A DNA stretch of 64,000 nucleotides from Desulfomarina profundi (GTDB taxonomy: Bacteria > Desulfobacterota > Desulfobulbia > Desulfobulbales > Desulfocapsaceae): NCBI RefSeq assembly GCF_019703855.1, contig NZ_AP024086.1:1136501-1200500 (forward strand), given 5' to 3'. Shown here piece by piece: positions 29,750-38,761 of the stretch. The notes under the pieces were generated by a model. The model was not told the DNA's origin. It saw only the letters and a list, made by a program, of their open reading frames with translations, and made no database searches. The position numbers and the translations under genes are program-made. The stretch's first letter is position 1; every line of letters begins with the position of its first letter.

Positions 29750-29882
29750 GGTGGCTACCCATCAATGGCCTTGTTGCCCGATTTCTTCGTCGCCAAGAAA
29801 AATAAAAATGCTCACATATGCCTATTATGCGGCGTTTACCTGAAATCGAACAAAAAAATCTTATTTTCGGACAGGTACCAGG
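29750..29882 (+). repeat. Dispersed repeat family 3, copy R3a, MITE-like
   Basis: Matches 55538-55702 in order: GTGG-T-CCCAT-AATGGCCTT, TTGCCCGATTTC, GAAATGCTCA-ATATGC-type core, CGAACAAAA and GGACAG-ACCAG. The outer ends are imperfect inverted repeats. It fills the mcm-mce gap and ends 7 bp from the mce stop codon. It lacks about 30 bases present in R3b. Confidence 0.78.
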
Positions 29883-29888
29883 TTGCTT

Positions 29889-30293
29889 TTATGAACGTTC
29901 ACACAACTCCACAAGCACTCCACCGGTTGCCTTGGGATGGAGAAAGGCTATCTTGGCACCTCCAGCGCCTATTCTCGGTTCCTTGTCAATCAGCTGAACT
30001 CCCATTTCCTTCAGTTCCGCCAGTGCCTCATCAATATTTGCTACTCTGAATGCAACGTGCTGGAATCCCTGGCCTCTTTTTTCAATAAACTTTGCCACAG
30101 GGCCGTCAGGGGAGGTGGATTCAAGGAGCTCCACTTCACTTTCACCAACGGGAAAAAAGGCGGTTGTAACTTTCTGTGCTTCAACAGTTTCCGCACCCTC
30201 AAATTCAAGACCAAGAACATCTGTCCAGAATTCTTTTCCACCGTCGATGCTGTTGACGGCAATGCCAAGATGATCAATTTTTAAAATTTTCAT
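29889..30293 (-). CDS. mce: Methylmalonyl-CoA epimerase
   Basis: Racemises (S)- and (R)-methylmalonyl-CoA. 134 residues with the vicinal-oxygen-chelate fold: IDHLGIAV (metal His8), VELLESTSPDGPVAKFIEKRG, FQHVAFRV (His), and the C-terminal GGVLVELCER with the metal Glu. Expressed with mcm on the minus strand. Confidence 0.95.
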   Translation of the reverse strand: MKILKIDHLGIAVNSIDGGKEFWTDVLGLEFEGAETVEAQKVTTAFFPVGESEVELLESTSPDGPVAKFIEKRGQGFQHVAFRVANIDEALAELKEMGVQLIDKEPRIGAGGAKIAFLHPKATGGVLVELCERS

Positions 30294-30430
30294 TCAAGTT
30301 TACCTCCAGTTGATTATTTGCTTCATGGTCATTTCTTTTTGGCAGGATATTGCAGAATTACGCTTTCAGGGAGACACATGTCTCCACGGAGGGGCAGGAT
30401 TGTTTCAGCGATTCATGTCATACCCGTTAG

Positions 30431-31024
30431 CTACTCTTTGTCCGGATTGGCCATACCCTGCCATACCATCTCAAACATGACATTGGCCTGATCAGCCAGA
30501 CTCTCAGTTTTTCCGCGCAGGATCCACATGAAAAAACTTCGTTGAACAAAACCCATCAGGAAATCAAGCAGAACTCCAGCTCTCACATGGGGGTTGAGAA
30601 CACCTTCGTTCTGGCCCTGTCGTAAAACATCAATCATTAAAGACATCATCCTCGGCTGGGCAAATGTTTCGTCGGCCATCCATGTCTTCATGGGCAGAGT
30701 CATGAAAACAATTTTTCCCAGCCCTTCATGTCTTTCGTAATAGTCAAGCTGCAGCCAGAAAACCTTCCGCAGTTTTTCTTTTAGATTTTCTATGCCATGG
30801 AGATGATCAACAATCCTGTCTGTGAGAATGCCCATCCAGATGTCGACAAAGGCAAAGACCAGTCGTTCCTTGCTTCCATAATGCTTATAAATAGTCGTGA
30901 AGCTGACTCCAGCCCTGTTGGCGATGTCCCTGATGGATGCCTTGTGAAAATCAGAATTGGAAAAAATCTCCAGAACAGCCTGTTCAAGTCTTTTGTGGAT
31001 ATCGTCGTTTAATTTGTCCAACAT
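30431..31024 (-). CDS. TetR-family regulator 1 of the propionate genes
   Basis: 197 residues; N-terminal HTH with IRDIANRAGVSFTTIYKHYG (about residues 30-49), and a ligand domain with LRKVFWLQLDYYERHEGL. Closely similar over its full length to the TetR at 35076, with an identical recognition helix. Its start codon lies inside an operator-like sequence (31018-31030), so autorepression is likely. It is at the 5' end of the mce-mcm-meaB genes. Acyl-CoA or a pathway intermediate is a plausible ligand. Confidence 0.9.
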   Translation of the reverse strand: MLDKLNDDIHKRLEQAVLEIFSNSDFHKASIRDIANRAGVSFTTIYKHYGSKERLVFAFVDIWMGILTDRIVDHLHGIENLKEKLRKVFWLQLDYYERHEGLGKIVFMTLPMKTWMADETFAQPRMMSLMIDVLRQGQNEGVLNPHVRAGVLLDFLMGFVQRSFFMWILRGKTESLADQANVMFEMVWQGMANPDKE

Positions 31025-31030
31025 TGTTAC
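31018..31030 (-). promoter_or_regulatory. Operator-like site over the tetR1 start codon
   Basis: Minus strand GTAACAATGTTGG; the ATG of this sequence is the start codon of tetR1. Eleven of 13 bases match the perfect palindrome at 35886. Confidence 0.6.
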
Positions 31031-31207
31031 TCTTTTCTGTATGGAAGATGTATTTGAATAACTATTATCGTTTGTGTCCGGGAAAAATGTGCCTGAAATT
31101 CTCCAGAAGCACTCTGTGGTGTATCTTTGTTATTCGTTGTTGTGGTGTGCAACTGTTTGTAAATATGAATAAAAAGATCATGAAATATAATTCTTCCGTA
31201 TAGACTA

Positions 31208-31220
31208 AGAACATTGTTAC
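31208..31220 (-). promoter_or_regulatory. Operator-like site upstream of tetR1
   Basis: Minus strand GTAACAATGTTCT, identical to the site at 16270. Its centre is 190 bp from the site over the tetR1 start. The gap 31025-31347 holds these two sites and no gene. Confidence 0.6.
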
Positions 31221-31347
31221 ACACCTATCTTTAATGCAAAAAAGATCAGTTTTCAAGTAAAAAGCTTCATTTCCGGTTAATTGGTGAAATATCGTTATGA
31301 AAATAAATAAATTCCATAAAACCAGCATATATGAATGAAGTAGGAAA

Positions 31348-32510
31348 TTATCCTCCAAAAAGGGAAAGAAGAACTCCGGCGGACACTGCCGATCCAATGA
31401 CACCGGCAACATTCGGGCCCATGGCATGCATGAGAAGAAAGTTTCCGGGGTCCTCTTTCTGGCCAACAACCTGGGAAACACGGGCTGCCATGGGAACGGC
31501 AGAAACTCCAGCGGATCCGATAAGAGGGTTAATATTTACATTCATTACCCTGTTCATTAATTTGGCAAGAAGAACACCTGAAGCGGTACCGATACCGAAG
31601 GCGGTGACACCCAGGCAGAGGATGGCGAGGGTTTCAATTTTGAGAAACTGTTCCGCGGTTGCGGTGGCGCCGACCGTTACCCCGAGAAAGATGGTAATGA
31701 TGTTGATGAGAGCATTTTTTGCGGTGTCTTCAAGCCTGCCTACAACACCACATTCACGGAAGAGATTGCCCAGCATCAACATACCGATAAGAGTCGCTGC
31801 CGGTGGAACAATCAGCGAAACTATTATTGTAACAATGATGGGAAAGAGGATTTTTTCACGTTGACTGACTTCACGGAGTTGAGTCATCCTGATCACTCTT
31901 TCTTTTTCAGTGGTGAGCAGTTTCATTATCGGGGTTGGATTATCGGAACGAGAGCCATGTAGGAATAGGCGGCTATGGCAATTGGACCAAGGAGGTGGGG
32001 GGCAAGTTTGGAAGAAAGAAAAATGGCTGTCGGTCCGTCTGCCCCACCAATGATCCCAATTGAGGCCGCTTCCTGGGCTGTGAAGAGCCCGGAGGCTATG
32101 GCTCCGATAAAGGTTATGAAAATCCCGAACTGGGCAGCAGCTCCCAGGAGCAGTGATTTCGGATTGGCAATCAGCGGGCCGAAATCAGTCATGGCGCCAA
32201 CACCCATGAAGATCAACGGTGGAAAAATGCCCAGGTGATCTCCCTGAAACAGGTAGTAGAGCAGCCCTCCAGGTTCAAGTGTATGGATGGAGTGTTTCTG
32301 AATTTCCAGGACAGGTTCTGTCATCATCCCGGCAAACGGTAGGTTTGTGAGAAGAACACCGAAGGCGATGGGGACAAGAAGTAGAGGTTCAAATTTTTTT
32401 ACAATGGCGAGATAGAGCAGAAGGCAAGCAATACACATCATTGCAATCGAGCCTGGCGTCAGCCCTGAAAATCCTGTGCTTCTAAGAAAATTGAGTAATG
32501 AATCGAGCAT
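31348..32510 (-). CDS. Sodium-pumping decarboxylase beta subunit, split by a one-base deletion
   Basis: Membrane subunit of oxaloacetate/methylmalonyl-CoA decarboxylases that couples carboxybiotin decarboxylation to Na+ export. The first part ends [12 protein letters not shown] and the second begins with the expected [14 protein letters not shown], but the frame breaks at four C on the minus strand (plus G 31931-31934); a fifth restores 387 residues. Seen: [29 protein letters not shown] with the Na+-site Asp, and [15 protein letters not shown] at the C-terminus. Confidence 0.92.
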
Positions 32511-32525
32511 AATGAGGCTCTCCCT

Positions 32526-32933
32526 CTATGGTGTAAGGACGATGAGAATATCGCCGGCATTGACTGAAGCACCTTCACTTGCCTTGATCTCCTGTACTGT
32601 ACCGTCAGATGGCGCCTTGATGTCATTTTCCATTTTCATTGCTTCAAGAACCAGAAGAGTTTCTCCCTTCTTCACGGAACTACCCTGGCCAACAAGAATA
32701 CTGATTACAGTGCCAGGCATTGGGGCAGAAATATTTCCTCCCAAGCCGGTTTCTGTGGCGGCGGTTTTGGGAGCAGGTGAAGCGGCAGGTTTTGCGGGGT
32801 GCTGCATGGGAGTCGTCGGGGCAGTGGCAGGAGGTGAAGATGCAGGTCGTGTTGTGGGGGTTGATTCATCCTGCAGTTCTTCTATTCCAACTCTGTATTC
32901 AACATCGTTTACAACAACTCTGAATAATTTCAT
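32526..32933 (-). CDS. Biotin carboxyl carrier subunit of the sodium-pump decarboxylase
   Basis: 135 residues: an N-terminal cap (MKLFRVVVNDVEYRVG), a Pro/Ala/Thr linker (about 25-60) and a biotinyl domain with APMPGTV and EAMKMEN (biotinylated Lys100). Carries carboxyl groups between the alpha and beta subunits. 15 bp before the beta gene. Confidence 0.93.
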   Translation of the reverse strand: MKLFRVVVNDVEYRVGIEELQDESTPTTRPASSPPATAPTTPMQHPAKPAASPAPKTAATETGLGGNISAPMPGTVISILVGQGSSVKKGETLLVLEAMKMENDIKAPSDGTVQEIKASEGASVNAGDILIVLTP

Positions 32934-32950
32934 AATGGTCTCCGTGATTG

Positions 32951-33358
32951 TTAAAGTCTGCTGTTCATCTGCTCCAGAATTCCGGCCCTGTTCCAGGCAG
33001 GTTGGGGAGGGTCGATTCGTGTAATATTTTTAATAACAATATTACTGGGGGAAGTGTTTAACTGTGTTGCCAGAACAGTTGAAATAACGGCAATAAGTTC
33101 GGTGTTATCAGGTTTTGAAGGAGAAGTTGGAGCAGCAGTAGAGGCTGCTGTCTCTACGGAACTGCTCGCCGGTTTTTTCCTGTTGGTCATCAGTTTTTCC
33201 ATGAAAGCAATAACAAACTGGAGGATGATGAGTGCTGCAAAAGTGATTCCCATTCCGAGGACAGTGGCAAACAGTCCGGCAAAAAGTTTGTCTGTCAGAG
33301 AGAGGGCATGGATGGTATCCGGGTTTGCAAAATCGGCCAGAAGTTCAATGGTGGTCAT
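32951..33358 (-). CDS. Sodium-pump decarboxylase gamma/delta-type subunit (OadG/MmdD)
   Basis: 135 residues with one membrane helix (about 29-52, FAGLFATVLGMGITFAALII), a charged linker and a C-terminal region with VISTVLATQLNTS. OadG/MmdD subunits hold the complex together at the membrane. Between the alpha and biotin-carrier genes. Confidence 0.85.
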   Translation of the reverse strand: MTTIELLADFANPDTIHALSLTDKLFAGLFATVLGMGITFAALIILQFVIAFMEKLMTNRKKPASSSVETAASTAAPTSPSKPDNTELIAVISTVLATQLNTSPSNIVIKNITRIDPPQPAWNRAGILEQMNSRL

Positions 33359-33471
33359 GGTTATCTCCAGAAAATGGATCGAAAAAACGAAAAATCATTG
33401 TTCCAGCACCTGAAAAGGGTTTTGATATTCCAAAAATGTAAATAGGCTGATCCCTTTGATGCTGTCATGCT

Positions 33472-35018
33472 TTACAGAGGAATATTACCATGTTTTTTGG
33501 CCGGACGTTTTTCCCGTTTTCCCTGCAGCATGATAAAAGCATCGATAACCCGCTGTCGGGTTGTGTCCGGCTCAATGACATCATCAACAAAACCCCGTTC
33601 CGCTGCCTTATACGGGGTTGCAAATTCTGCAGCATACTCTTCCAGTATTTTTGTTTTGGTGGCTGCCTTGTCATCTGATTTTGAGATCTCTCTTTTGAAG
33701 ATGATATTGACGGCTCCTTCAGATCCCATTACCGCCACTTCCGCAGTAGGCCAGGCGAATACCATATCGGCGCCGAGAGATTTTGAGCACATGGCAACAT
33801 AGGCACCGCCATAGGCCTTTCGCGTGATAAGGGTAACTTTTGGGACGGTTGATTCACTGTATGCGTAAAGAATTTTTGCACCGTGTCTGATAATCCCACC
33901 GTATTCCTGGGTTGTTCCCGGTAGAAAACCGGGGACATCTACTATGGTGAGCAGGGGAATATTGAATGCGTCGCATGTTCTGATGAACCGGGCTGCCTTG
34001 TCACCTGCGTTCATGTCAAGGCAGCCAGCCATGACATTTGGCTGGTTGGCGATGATGCCGACTGAATTGCCGTTGATCCTCGCAAAACCTGTAATGATAT
34101 TTGTCGCGAAATAGGGTTGACTTTGGAGAAAATCACCATTGTCCACTATCGGCAGTATGACATCCAGTATATCGTATGGTTTGTTCGGGTTGTCTGGAAT
34201 GAGCGTGTTCAAAGAAGGAATTCTTCGGTTAATGTCATCATTAACGGGGTAGACAGGAGCTTTTTCCATGCTGTTTGATGGCAGAAAACTGAGTAGCCTC
34301 CTGATGGACTCCAGGCATTCAAGTTCGGTGGGGGCAATAAAATGAACATTTCCGCTGACACTGTTGTGGGTCATGGCTCCACCGAGTTCTTCTGCAGATA
34401 CTTCTTCTCCTGTTACGGCCTTGATCACCTGGGGCCCGGTGATAAACATCTGGGATGTTTTATCCACCATTATGATAAAATCCGTCAGAGCCGGTGAATA
34501 GACGGCTCCACCGGCGCAAGGGCCCATAATAGCAGATATCTGGGGGACCACACCTGAGTAAATGGAGTTCCTGAAAAAGATGTCACCATATCCGGAAAGG
34601 GCATCTACTGCTTCCTGTATTCTCGCACCACCTGAATCATTCAGGCCGACCATGGGGGCACCGATCTTGGCAGCGCTGTCCATTGCCTTGACAATCTTTC
34701 TGGCGTGCATTTCCCCAAGGGCTCCCCGGTGATGGTGAAGTCCTGGGAATAGGCGTAGACAATTCTGCCGTCAATCTGTCCGTAACCGGTAACTACGGAT
34801 TCACCTTCCGCATCAAGTTTGTCCATACCGAAATTAGTGCATCGGCATTTGATAAAGGCATCAGTTTCAATAAACGTACCGGGATCAAAGAAATGATTAA
34901 GACGTTCCCGCGCTGTCATTTTACCTTTGGCATGCTGTTTTTCGATTCTTTTTTCACCTCCACCCAGGGCGATTTTCTCTTTTTTTTGCAGCAGCAGTTC
35001 TCTCTTGTCCAAAGGCAT
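33472..35018 (-). CDS. mmdA: Methylmalonyl-CoA decarboxylase alpha/propionyl-CoA carboxyltransferase, split by a one-base deletion
   Basis: Second carboxyltransferase of the window, acting with the gamma, biotin and beta subunits next to it. Start at ATG 35018 has AAGGAGG eight bases upstream; a longer start at 35054 lacks this. Seen: [77 protein letters not shown]. The frame breaks in the segment FTITGGALGEMHARK at four G on the minus strand (plus C 34724-34727); one more G restores 515 residues. Related to the gene at 21023. Confidence 0.92.
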
Positions 35019-35075
35019 TTTTGAAGCCTCCTTGGTTAAAGTTATCAGTGCCATGATGTACGGCAGTAGTCCTGT

Positions 35076-35690
35076 CTATGTGTCCGGATCCGTGTAGGTT
35101 ATGATTGCCGGATTCACCATACCCTGCCAGACCATTTCAAAAAGAATATTGGCCTCGTCGGTAAGTCGTCCTTTTTTTCCCCTTACTATCCACATAAAAA
35201 AACTTCGCTGTATAAACCCGAGCATAAAATCGAGAAGTGTCCCGGCTCTCACCTGAGGATTGATAATGGCCGCCGCCTGGCCCGCTTTGAATACATCAAT
35301 GATCAGTGTGACCCTTTTTTTCTGGTCGAATGTTTCATCGGCCATCCATGTTTTCATGGGAAGGCGAATGAAGAGAATACAACCAAGCTCCTCGTGTCGT
35401 TCGTAGTACTCCAGGTGCAGCCAGAAAACCTTGCGCAGTTTTTCCTTCAGGTCCTGAATGCCGTTTAAATGATCGGCAATGCGACCGGTCAGTTTTTCCA
35501 TCCAGATGTTAACGAAGGTGAAAAGCAGTCGTTCCTTGCTCCCGTAATGCTTGTAAATAGTCGTAAAGCTGACTCCCGCTTTTTCTGCAACATCACGGAT
35601 GCTTGCCTTATGAAAATCGCAGGTCGAAAAGACCTCCATTACAGCCTTTTCAAGTCGGTTTTTTACTTTCGGATTTATGTCGTCTAACAT
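35076..35690 (-). CDS. TetR-family regulator 2 of the propionate genes
   Basis: 204 residues, a close paralogue of the TetR at 30431 (same AGVSFTTIYKHYGSKERL recognition helix, same LRKVFW and LLDF-GF-QRSFFMWI blocks). Start codon inside an operator-like sequence at 35684-35696. It leads the alpha-gamma-biotin-beta decarboxylase genes and probably represses them and itself. Confidence 0.9.
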   Translation of the reverse strand: MLDDINPKVKNRLEKAVMEVFSTCDFHKASIRDVAEKAGVSFTTIYKHYGSKERLLFTFVNIWMEKLTGRIADHLNGIQDLKEKLRKVFWLHLEYYERHEELGCILFIRLPMKTWMADETFDQKKRVTLIIDVFKAGQAAAIINPQVRAGTLLDFMLGFIQRSFFMWIVRGKKGRLTDEANILFEMVWQGMVNPAIITYTDPDT

Positions 35691-35696
35691 TGTTAC
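35684..35696 (-). promoter_or_regulatory. Operator-like site over the tetR2 start codon
   Basis: Minus strand GTAACAATGTTAG, with ATG the tetR2 start, the same placement as at tetR1. Confidence 0.62.
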
Positions 35697-35885
35697 TGGC
35701 GGGAATTATCCATTAAAATTGATTAATATCATAAACTAGAAAATATTTTATATTCAGGTCGTTATAAAAGTAAAAAAAAATAAAAAAACAGTGTTGGTTA
35801 AATATCAAATTGATTGTTATGGTTTGTAATGCTTTGAAAATACAAAAAAAATAAATATTTTATTTTTGTAAACCTCTTTATTAAA

Positions 35886-35898
35886 GTAACAATGTTAC
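35886..35898. promoter_or_regulatory. Perfect operator-like palindrome upstream of tetR2
   Basis: GTAACAATGTTAC, six-base arms about a single central base. It is 202 bp from the site over the tetR2 start. The stretch between is extremely AT-rich and should hold the promoter. Confidence 0.68.
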
Positions 35899-36373
35899 TC
35901 TCTTTTAATGTATGGTCATTTTATTTGTCAAGAAAAAAAAGTCTTTTTTACTCAACGGGGATTTTTTATTATTGCCTCGATGTCAGGAGTGTTTCGTGGT
36001 GATCAGATTACATTTCCCTTGAGATTCTCGCTTAAGAGGTTGATTATGTGTACTGATTTATTTTGTGGACTCCACAATATTCAAGAAAAATTATTGAAAT
36101 ATGGGACTGAAAGGTGCTAGGCTGTTATTCCTTTTAATCGAGAGAGTTCAAGAATTATTGTTCAAAGATATTTCTCCGGCTATGTTTTTGGCTGGGAGAA
36201 ACAACTGGTCCGGTGCCGGCCGGATCAAACTGGAATCTGATTACGTGTAAAATTCTACATGGTTGAGTTGCCAGGATAATCAGAATGAAAAGAAAAACCG
36301 GCAGGATTTGCCGGTTTGCGCAAGAAGTGTTTGAGCGGAGGATTTCTTCGGCGGAAAAAACAGGGGATTATTT
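35899..36373. other. Intergenic region before the deacetylase gene
   Basis: No convincing gene; a 70-codon open frame at 35908-36120 has no ribosome site or recognisable features. A perfect 9-bp hairpin AAACCGGCA/TGCCGGTTT lies at 36295-36317, T-rich after the stem on the minus strand. Confidence 0.5.
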
Positions 36374-37330
36374 ATGAAAAGAACGGGTTTTGTTTACGAT
36401 GATAGATACTTACTGCATACTACCGGGGGGTATCATCCGGAATGTCCGGAACGATTGAAAGCCATCTGCAAAGGTTTGTCGAAATCCGGTATCCTTGAAA
36501 AATTGATTCAGATTCCTGCAGAGAAAGCAAATCAGCGATGGATTGAAGCTGTGCATAATATACATTATATAATGCGATTCCAGGATACCTGCCTGATGGG
36601 CCTGCCTGAATTTGATCACCCCGATAATGGCATCTGCAGGGAGAGTTATGAAATTGCCTTTCTCGCTGCAGGCGGTGTATTGAAAGCCATAGACGAGGTG
36701 ATGGCAGGAAATATCGATAATGCCTTCTGTGCCGTTCGGCCTCCCGGACATCATGCGGAAGTAGATAAACCCATGGGTTTTTGTTATTTCAACAATGTTG
36801 CCATTGGTGCCCGTTACCTGCAGAAGCAGTACGGTCTTGAACGGGTTGGAATTATAGATTTTGACGTACATCATGGCAACGGAACCCAGCATATTTTTGA
36901 TCAGGATCCTACGGTTTTTTATTACTCGATACATGAGCATCCATCGTTCGCTTACCCTGGAACCGGAAGAGAATTTGAAACCGGTGTTGGTATTGGTGAT
37001 GGATATACACTCAATTCACCTATATTGCCCGGGCGGGGAGATGAAGAGTACAGGAAAAAAATAACACAGGATCTGATTCCAGCCTTTAAAAAATTCAGGC
37101 CGGAATTTATTTTGGTTTCGGCAGGATTTGATGCCCATGTGACAGACTTGATGTCGGGAACCAACCTGACCACGGATGGCTATGATTTTGTATCGGAAGT
37201 TGTAGTCAATCTGGTGAATACCCTGACTGACGGTAAAGTGGTTTCCGTGTTGGAGGGAGGATACAATCTTGATATATTGCCACTTCTGGTGGAAAACCAT
37301 ATAAAATTGCTTGCTGATTTACGTAAATAA
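36374..37330 (+). CDS. Histone-deacetylase-family protein (AcuC-like)
   Basis: Zn-dependent deacetylase fold, 318 residues. All catalytic features are present: RPPGHHAE (His126-His127), DFDVHHGNGTQ (metal Asp164, His166), FDAHVTDL (Asp253) and LEGGYN (Tyr297). AcuC of Bacillus deacetylates and reactivates acetyl-CoA synthetase; here two acyl-CoA synthetases with the target Lys motif and a GNAT domain lie 18-25 kb away. Other HDAC-like members deacetylate polyamines or small amides. Followed 45 bp later by an AcuB-like gene. Confidence 0.9.
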   Translation: MKRTGFVYDDRYLLHTTGGYHPECPERLKAICKGLSKSGILEKLIQIPAEKANQRWIEAVHNIHYIMRFQDTCLMGLPEFDHPDNGICRESYEIAFLAAGGVLKAIDEVMAGNIDNAFCAVRPPGHHAEVDKPMGFCYFNNVAIGARYLQKQYGLERVGIIDFDVHHGNGTQHIFDQDPTVFYYSIHEHPSFAYPGTGREFETGVGIGDGYTLNSPILPGRGDEEYRKKITQDLIPAFKKFRPEFILVSAGFDAHVTDLMSGTNLTTDGYDFVSEVVVNLVNTLTDGKVVSVLEGGYNLDILPLLVENHIKLLADLRK

Positions 37331-37375
37331 AAATTGAAGCGGATTTTTTTATAAATTTTGTATTTTGGAGGAATT

Positions 37376-38053
37376 ATGTTTGTAAGTGAAAGGATGTCCA
37401 CAGACTTGATAACAACAAGTCCTGATCTTTCCATTGCTGAGGCCAGGAAATTAATGACTGATAACGGGATCAGGCATCTTCCGGTCGTAGATGAAAAAGG
37501 TTTGCTGGTAGGGATAGTTACTGATCGTGACATGCGGGATGCGATGCCTTCGACTCTGCTGAAAAAAGAGGATTATGAGATCACCCTGGAAAAAATCATG
37601 GATTTTCCAGTGAAAGAAATCATGACAAAGGAGCCGTTGACCATTTATGCGTATTTCACCCTGCAGGACACCCTGCTGGTCATGCAGAAAAAGAAGGTTG
37701 GAGCGTTACCGGTAATTGATGAACAAGGGTATTTGAAAGGGATTCTGTCTACCAGGGATCTGCTTTCCGCCTTTGTAAATATCATGGGAATCGATGAACC
37801 CGGCAGTCTTCTCTGTATTCTCACTAAAGAGAAACCCGGGCAGATGAAAAAAATAATCGATGTTATTACCGAAGAGAATATTTCCCTCGGCAGTGTACTG
37901 GTTGCAAGATTCTGGGATGGCGAAAAACGGGCTGTTTTTCCGTACCTGCATACAAATAACGTTATTAATGTGAAGAAAAAGCTGCAGGAAATCGGATTTG
38001 AGCTCATTGATCCGATGAAATGGTATCTTGATCAGCTGCCAGGGAAAAAATAG
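37376..38053 (+). CDS. CBS-pair plus ACT domain protein (AcuB-like)
   Basis: 225 residues from ATG 37376 (TGGAGG upstream): first CBS motif (about 1-60, ending GIVTDRDMRDAM), second (75-135, GILSTRDLL) and a C-terminal ACT-like domain (about 143-210). The order matches AcuB. CBS pairs bind adenine nucleotides, so it may sense energy state. Pairing with the AcuC-like deacetylase suggests joint control of acyl-CoA synthetase activity, which is inferred. Confidence 0.85.
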   Translation: MFVSERMSTDLITTSPDLSIAEARKLMTDNGIRHLPVVDEKGLLVGIVTDRDMRDAMPSTLLKKEDYEITLEKIMDFPVKEIMTKEPLTIYAYFTLQDTLLVMQKKKVGALPVIDEQGYLKGILSTRDLLSAFVNIMGIDEPGSLLCILTKEKPGQMKKIIDVITEENISLGSVLVARFWDGEKRAVFPYLHTNNVINVKKKLQEIGFELIDPMKWYLDQLPGKK

Positions 38054-38083
38054 GATTTACTCTTCAAGTATCAGCCAACAATT

Positions 38084-38225
38084 CTCATCAGTTCTGGCGG
38101 CGTCAGCTTCAACGTTCCGGAGTCTGCGCTTACCTGGCAGTACATTATAGTGATCTATATTTATTGCCGAAATATGCAGTAGATGTCGTCGCCTGGACTG
38201 AGCTTGGGGAACATTGTGTAAATAT
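38084..38225 (+). repeat. Dispersed repeat family 2, copy R2b
   Basis: Near full-length match to 15958-16099, same orientation. It occupies the 212-bp gap between the CBS gene and the minus-strand gene that follows. Confidence 0.8.
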
Positions 38226-38265
38226 AGCTCAATCACTGGGAATTGGCTCATTGTTTGATCAGGTT

Positions 38266-38739
38266 TTATTTTGGGTTTCTTTCCTTTTCCAACTCTTCAG
38301 GACTCATGGTCCAGAAGGGAGTTCCGTCTTTTGTCAGTCTCACCTTGAATTCGAAATGTTCCCCCTGCTTCACTTTTGAGGCAATAAAGACGTCTTTGCC
38401 ATCAATAAACGCCCAGCATCCCTTGACTTTGGTTTTCACACCCTTGCGCAGCCCGGTTCCTTTTGCATCGGCAAAAGAACGGGGACAGAGGTGGACCAGG
38501 ATATTATCATCCCCTTCACGGAGGATAAAAGCTGTTCCAGGGCTCATTCCTGAAAGTGGTGTCACAGTTTTGAATTTGACAAGGATTCCCTTGAGAGTGT
38601 CCCGTTCCTTAGCATTGTAATAGGAGTTGTAGTCAGAACCGTTTTCCCAACCGTCCTTTTCGGCTGCCAGTGAGAAGACAGGGTAAAGGGCAGTAAGAAA
38701 AAATACTGTAATTATTGTGTATGTATTGAATTTTTTCAT
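38266..38739 (-). CDS. Exported protein of unknown function
   Basis: 157 residues from ATG 38739; the first ~24 form a signal peptide (MKKFNTYTIITVFFLTALYP, cleavage after SLAA). The mature part starts with an acidic/aromatic segment, then a beta-rich region around LKGILVKFKTVTPLSGMSPG and CWAFIDGKDVFIASKVKQGE, with a Lys/Glu-rich end. I do not recognise the family; the beta pattern would fit a small OB-like fold. It follows rnd closely on the same strand. Confidence 0.7.
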   Translation of the reverse strand: MKKFNTYTIITVFFLTALYPVFSLAAEKDGWENGSDYNSYYNAKERDTLKGILVKFKTVTPLSGMSPGTAFILREGDDNILVHLCPRSFADAKGTGLRKGVKTKVKGCWAFIDGKDVFIASKVKQGEHFEFKVRLTKDGTPFWTMSPEELEKERNPK

Positions 38740-38761
38740 TTTGTAAAAAGAGTGTTTAAAG

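Noticed and set aside
35908-36120. 70-codon plus-strand frame before the deacetylase
   Set aside because: No ribosome site or recognisable features; sits in AT-rich spacer.
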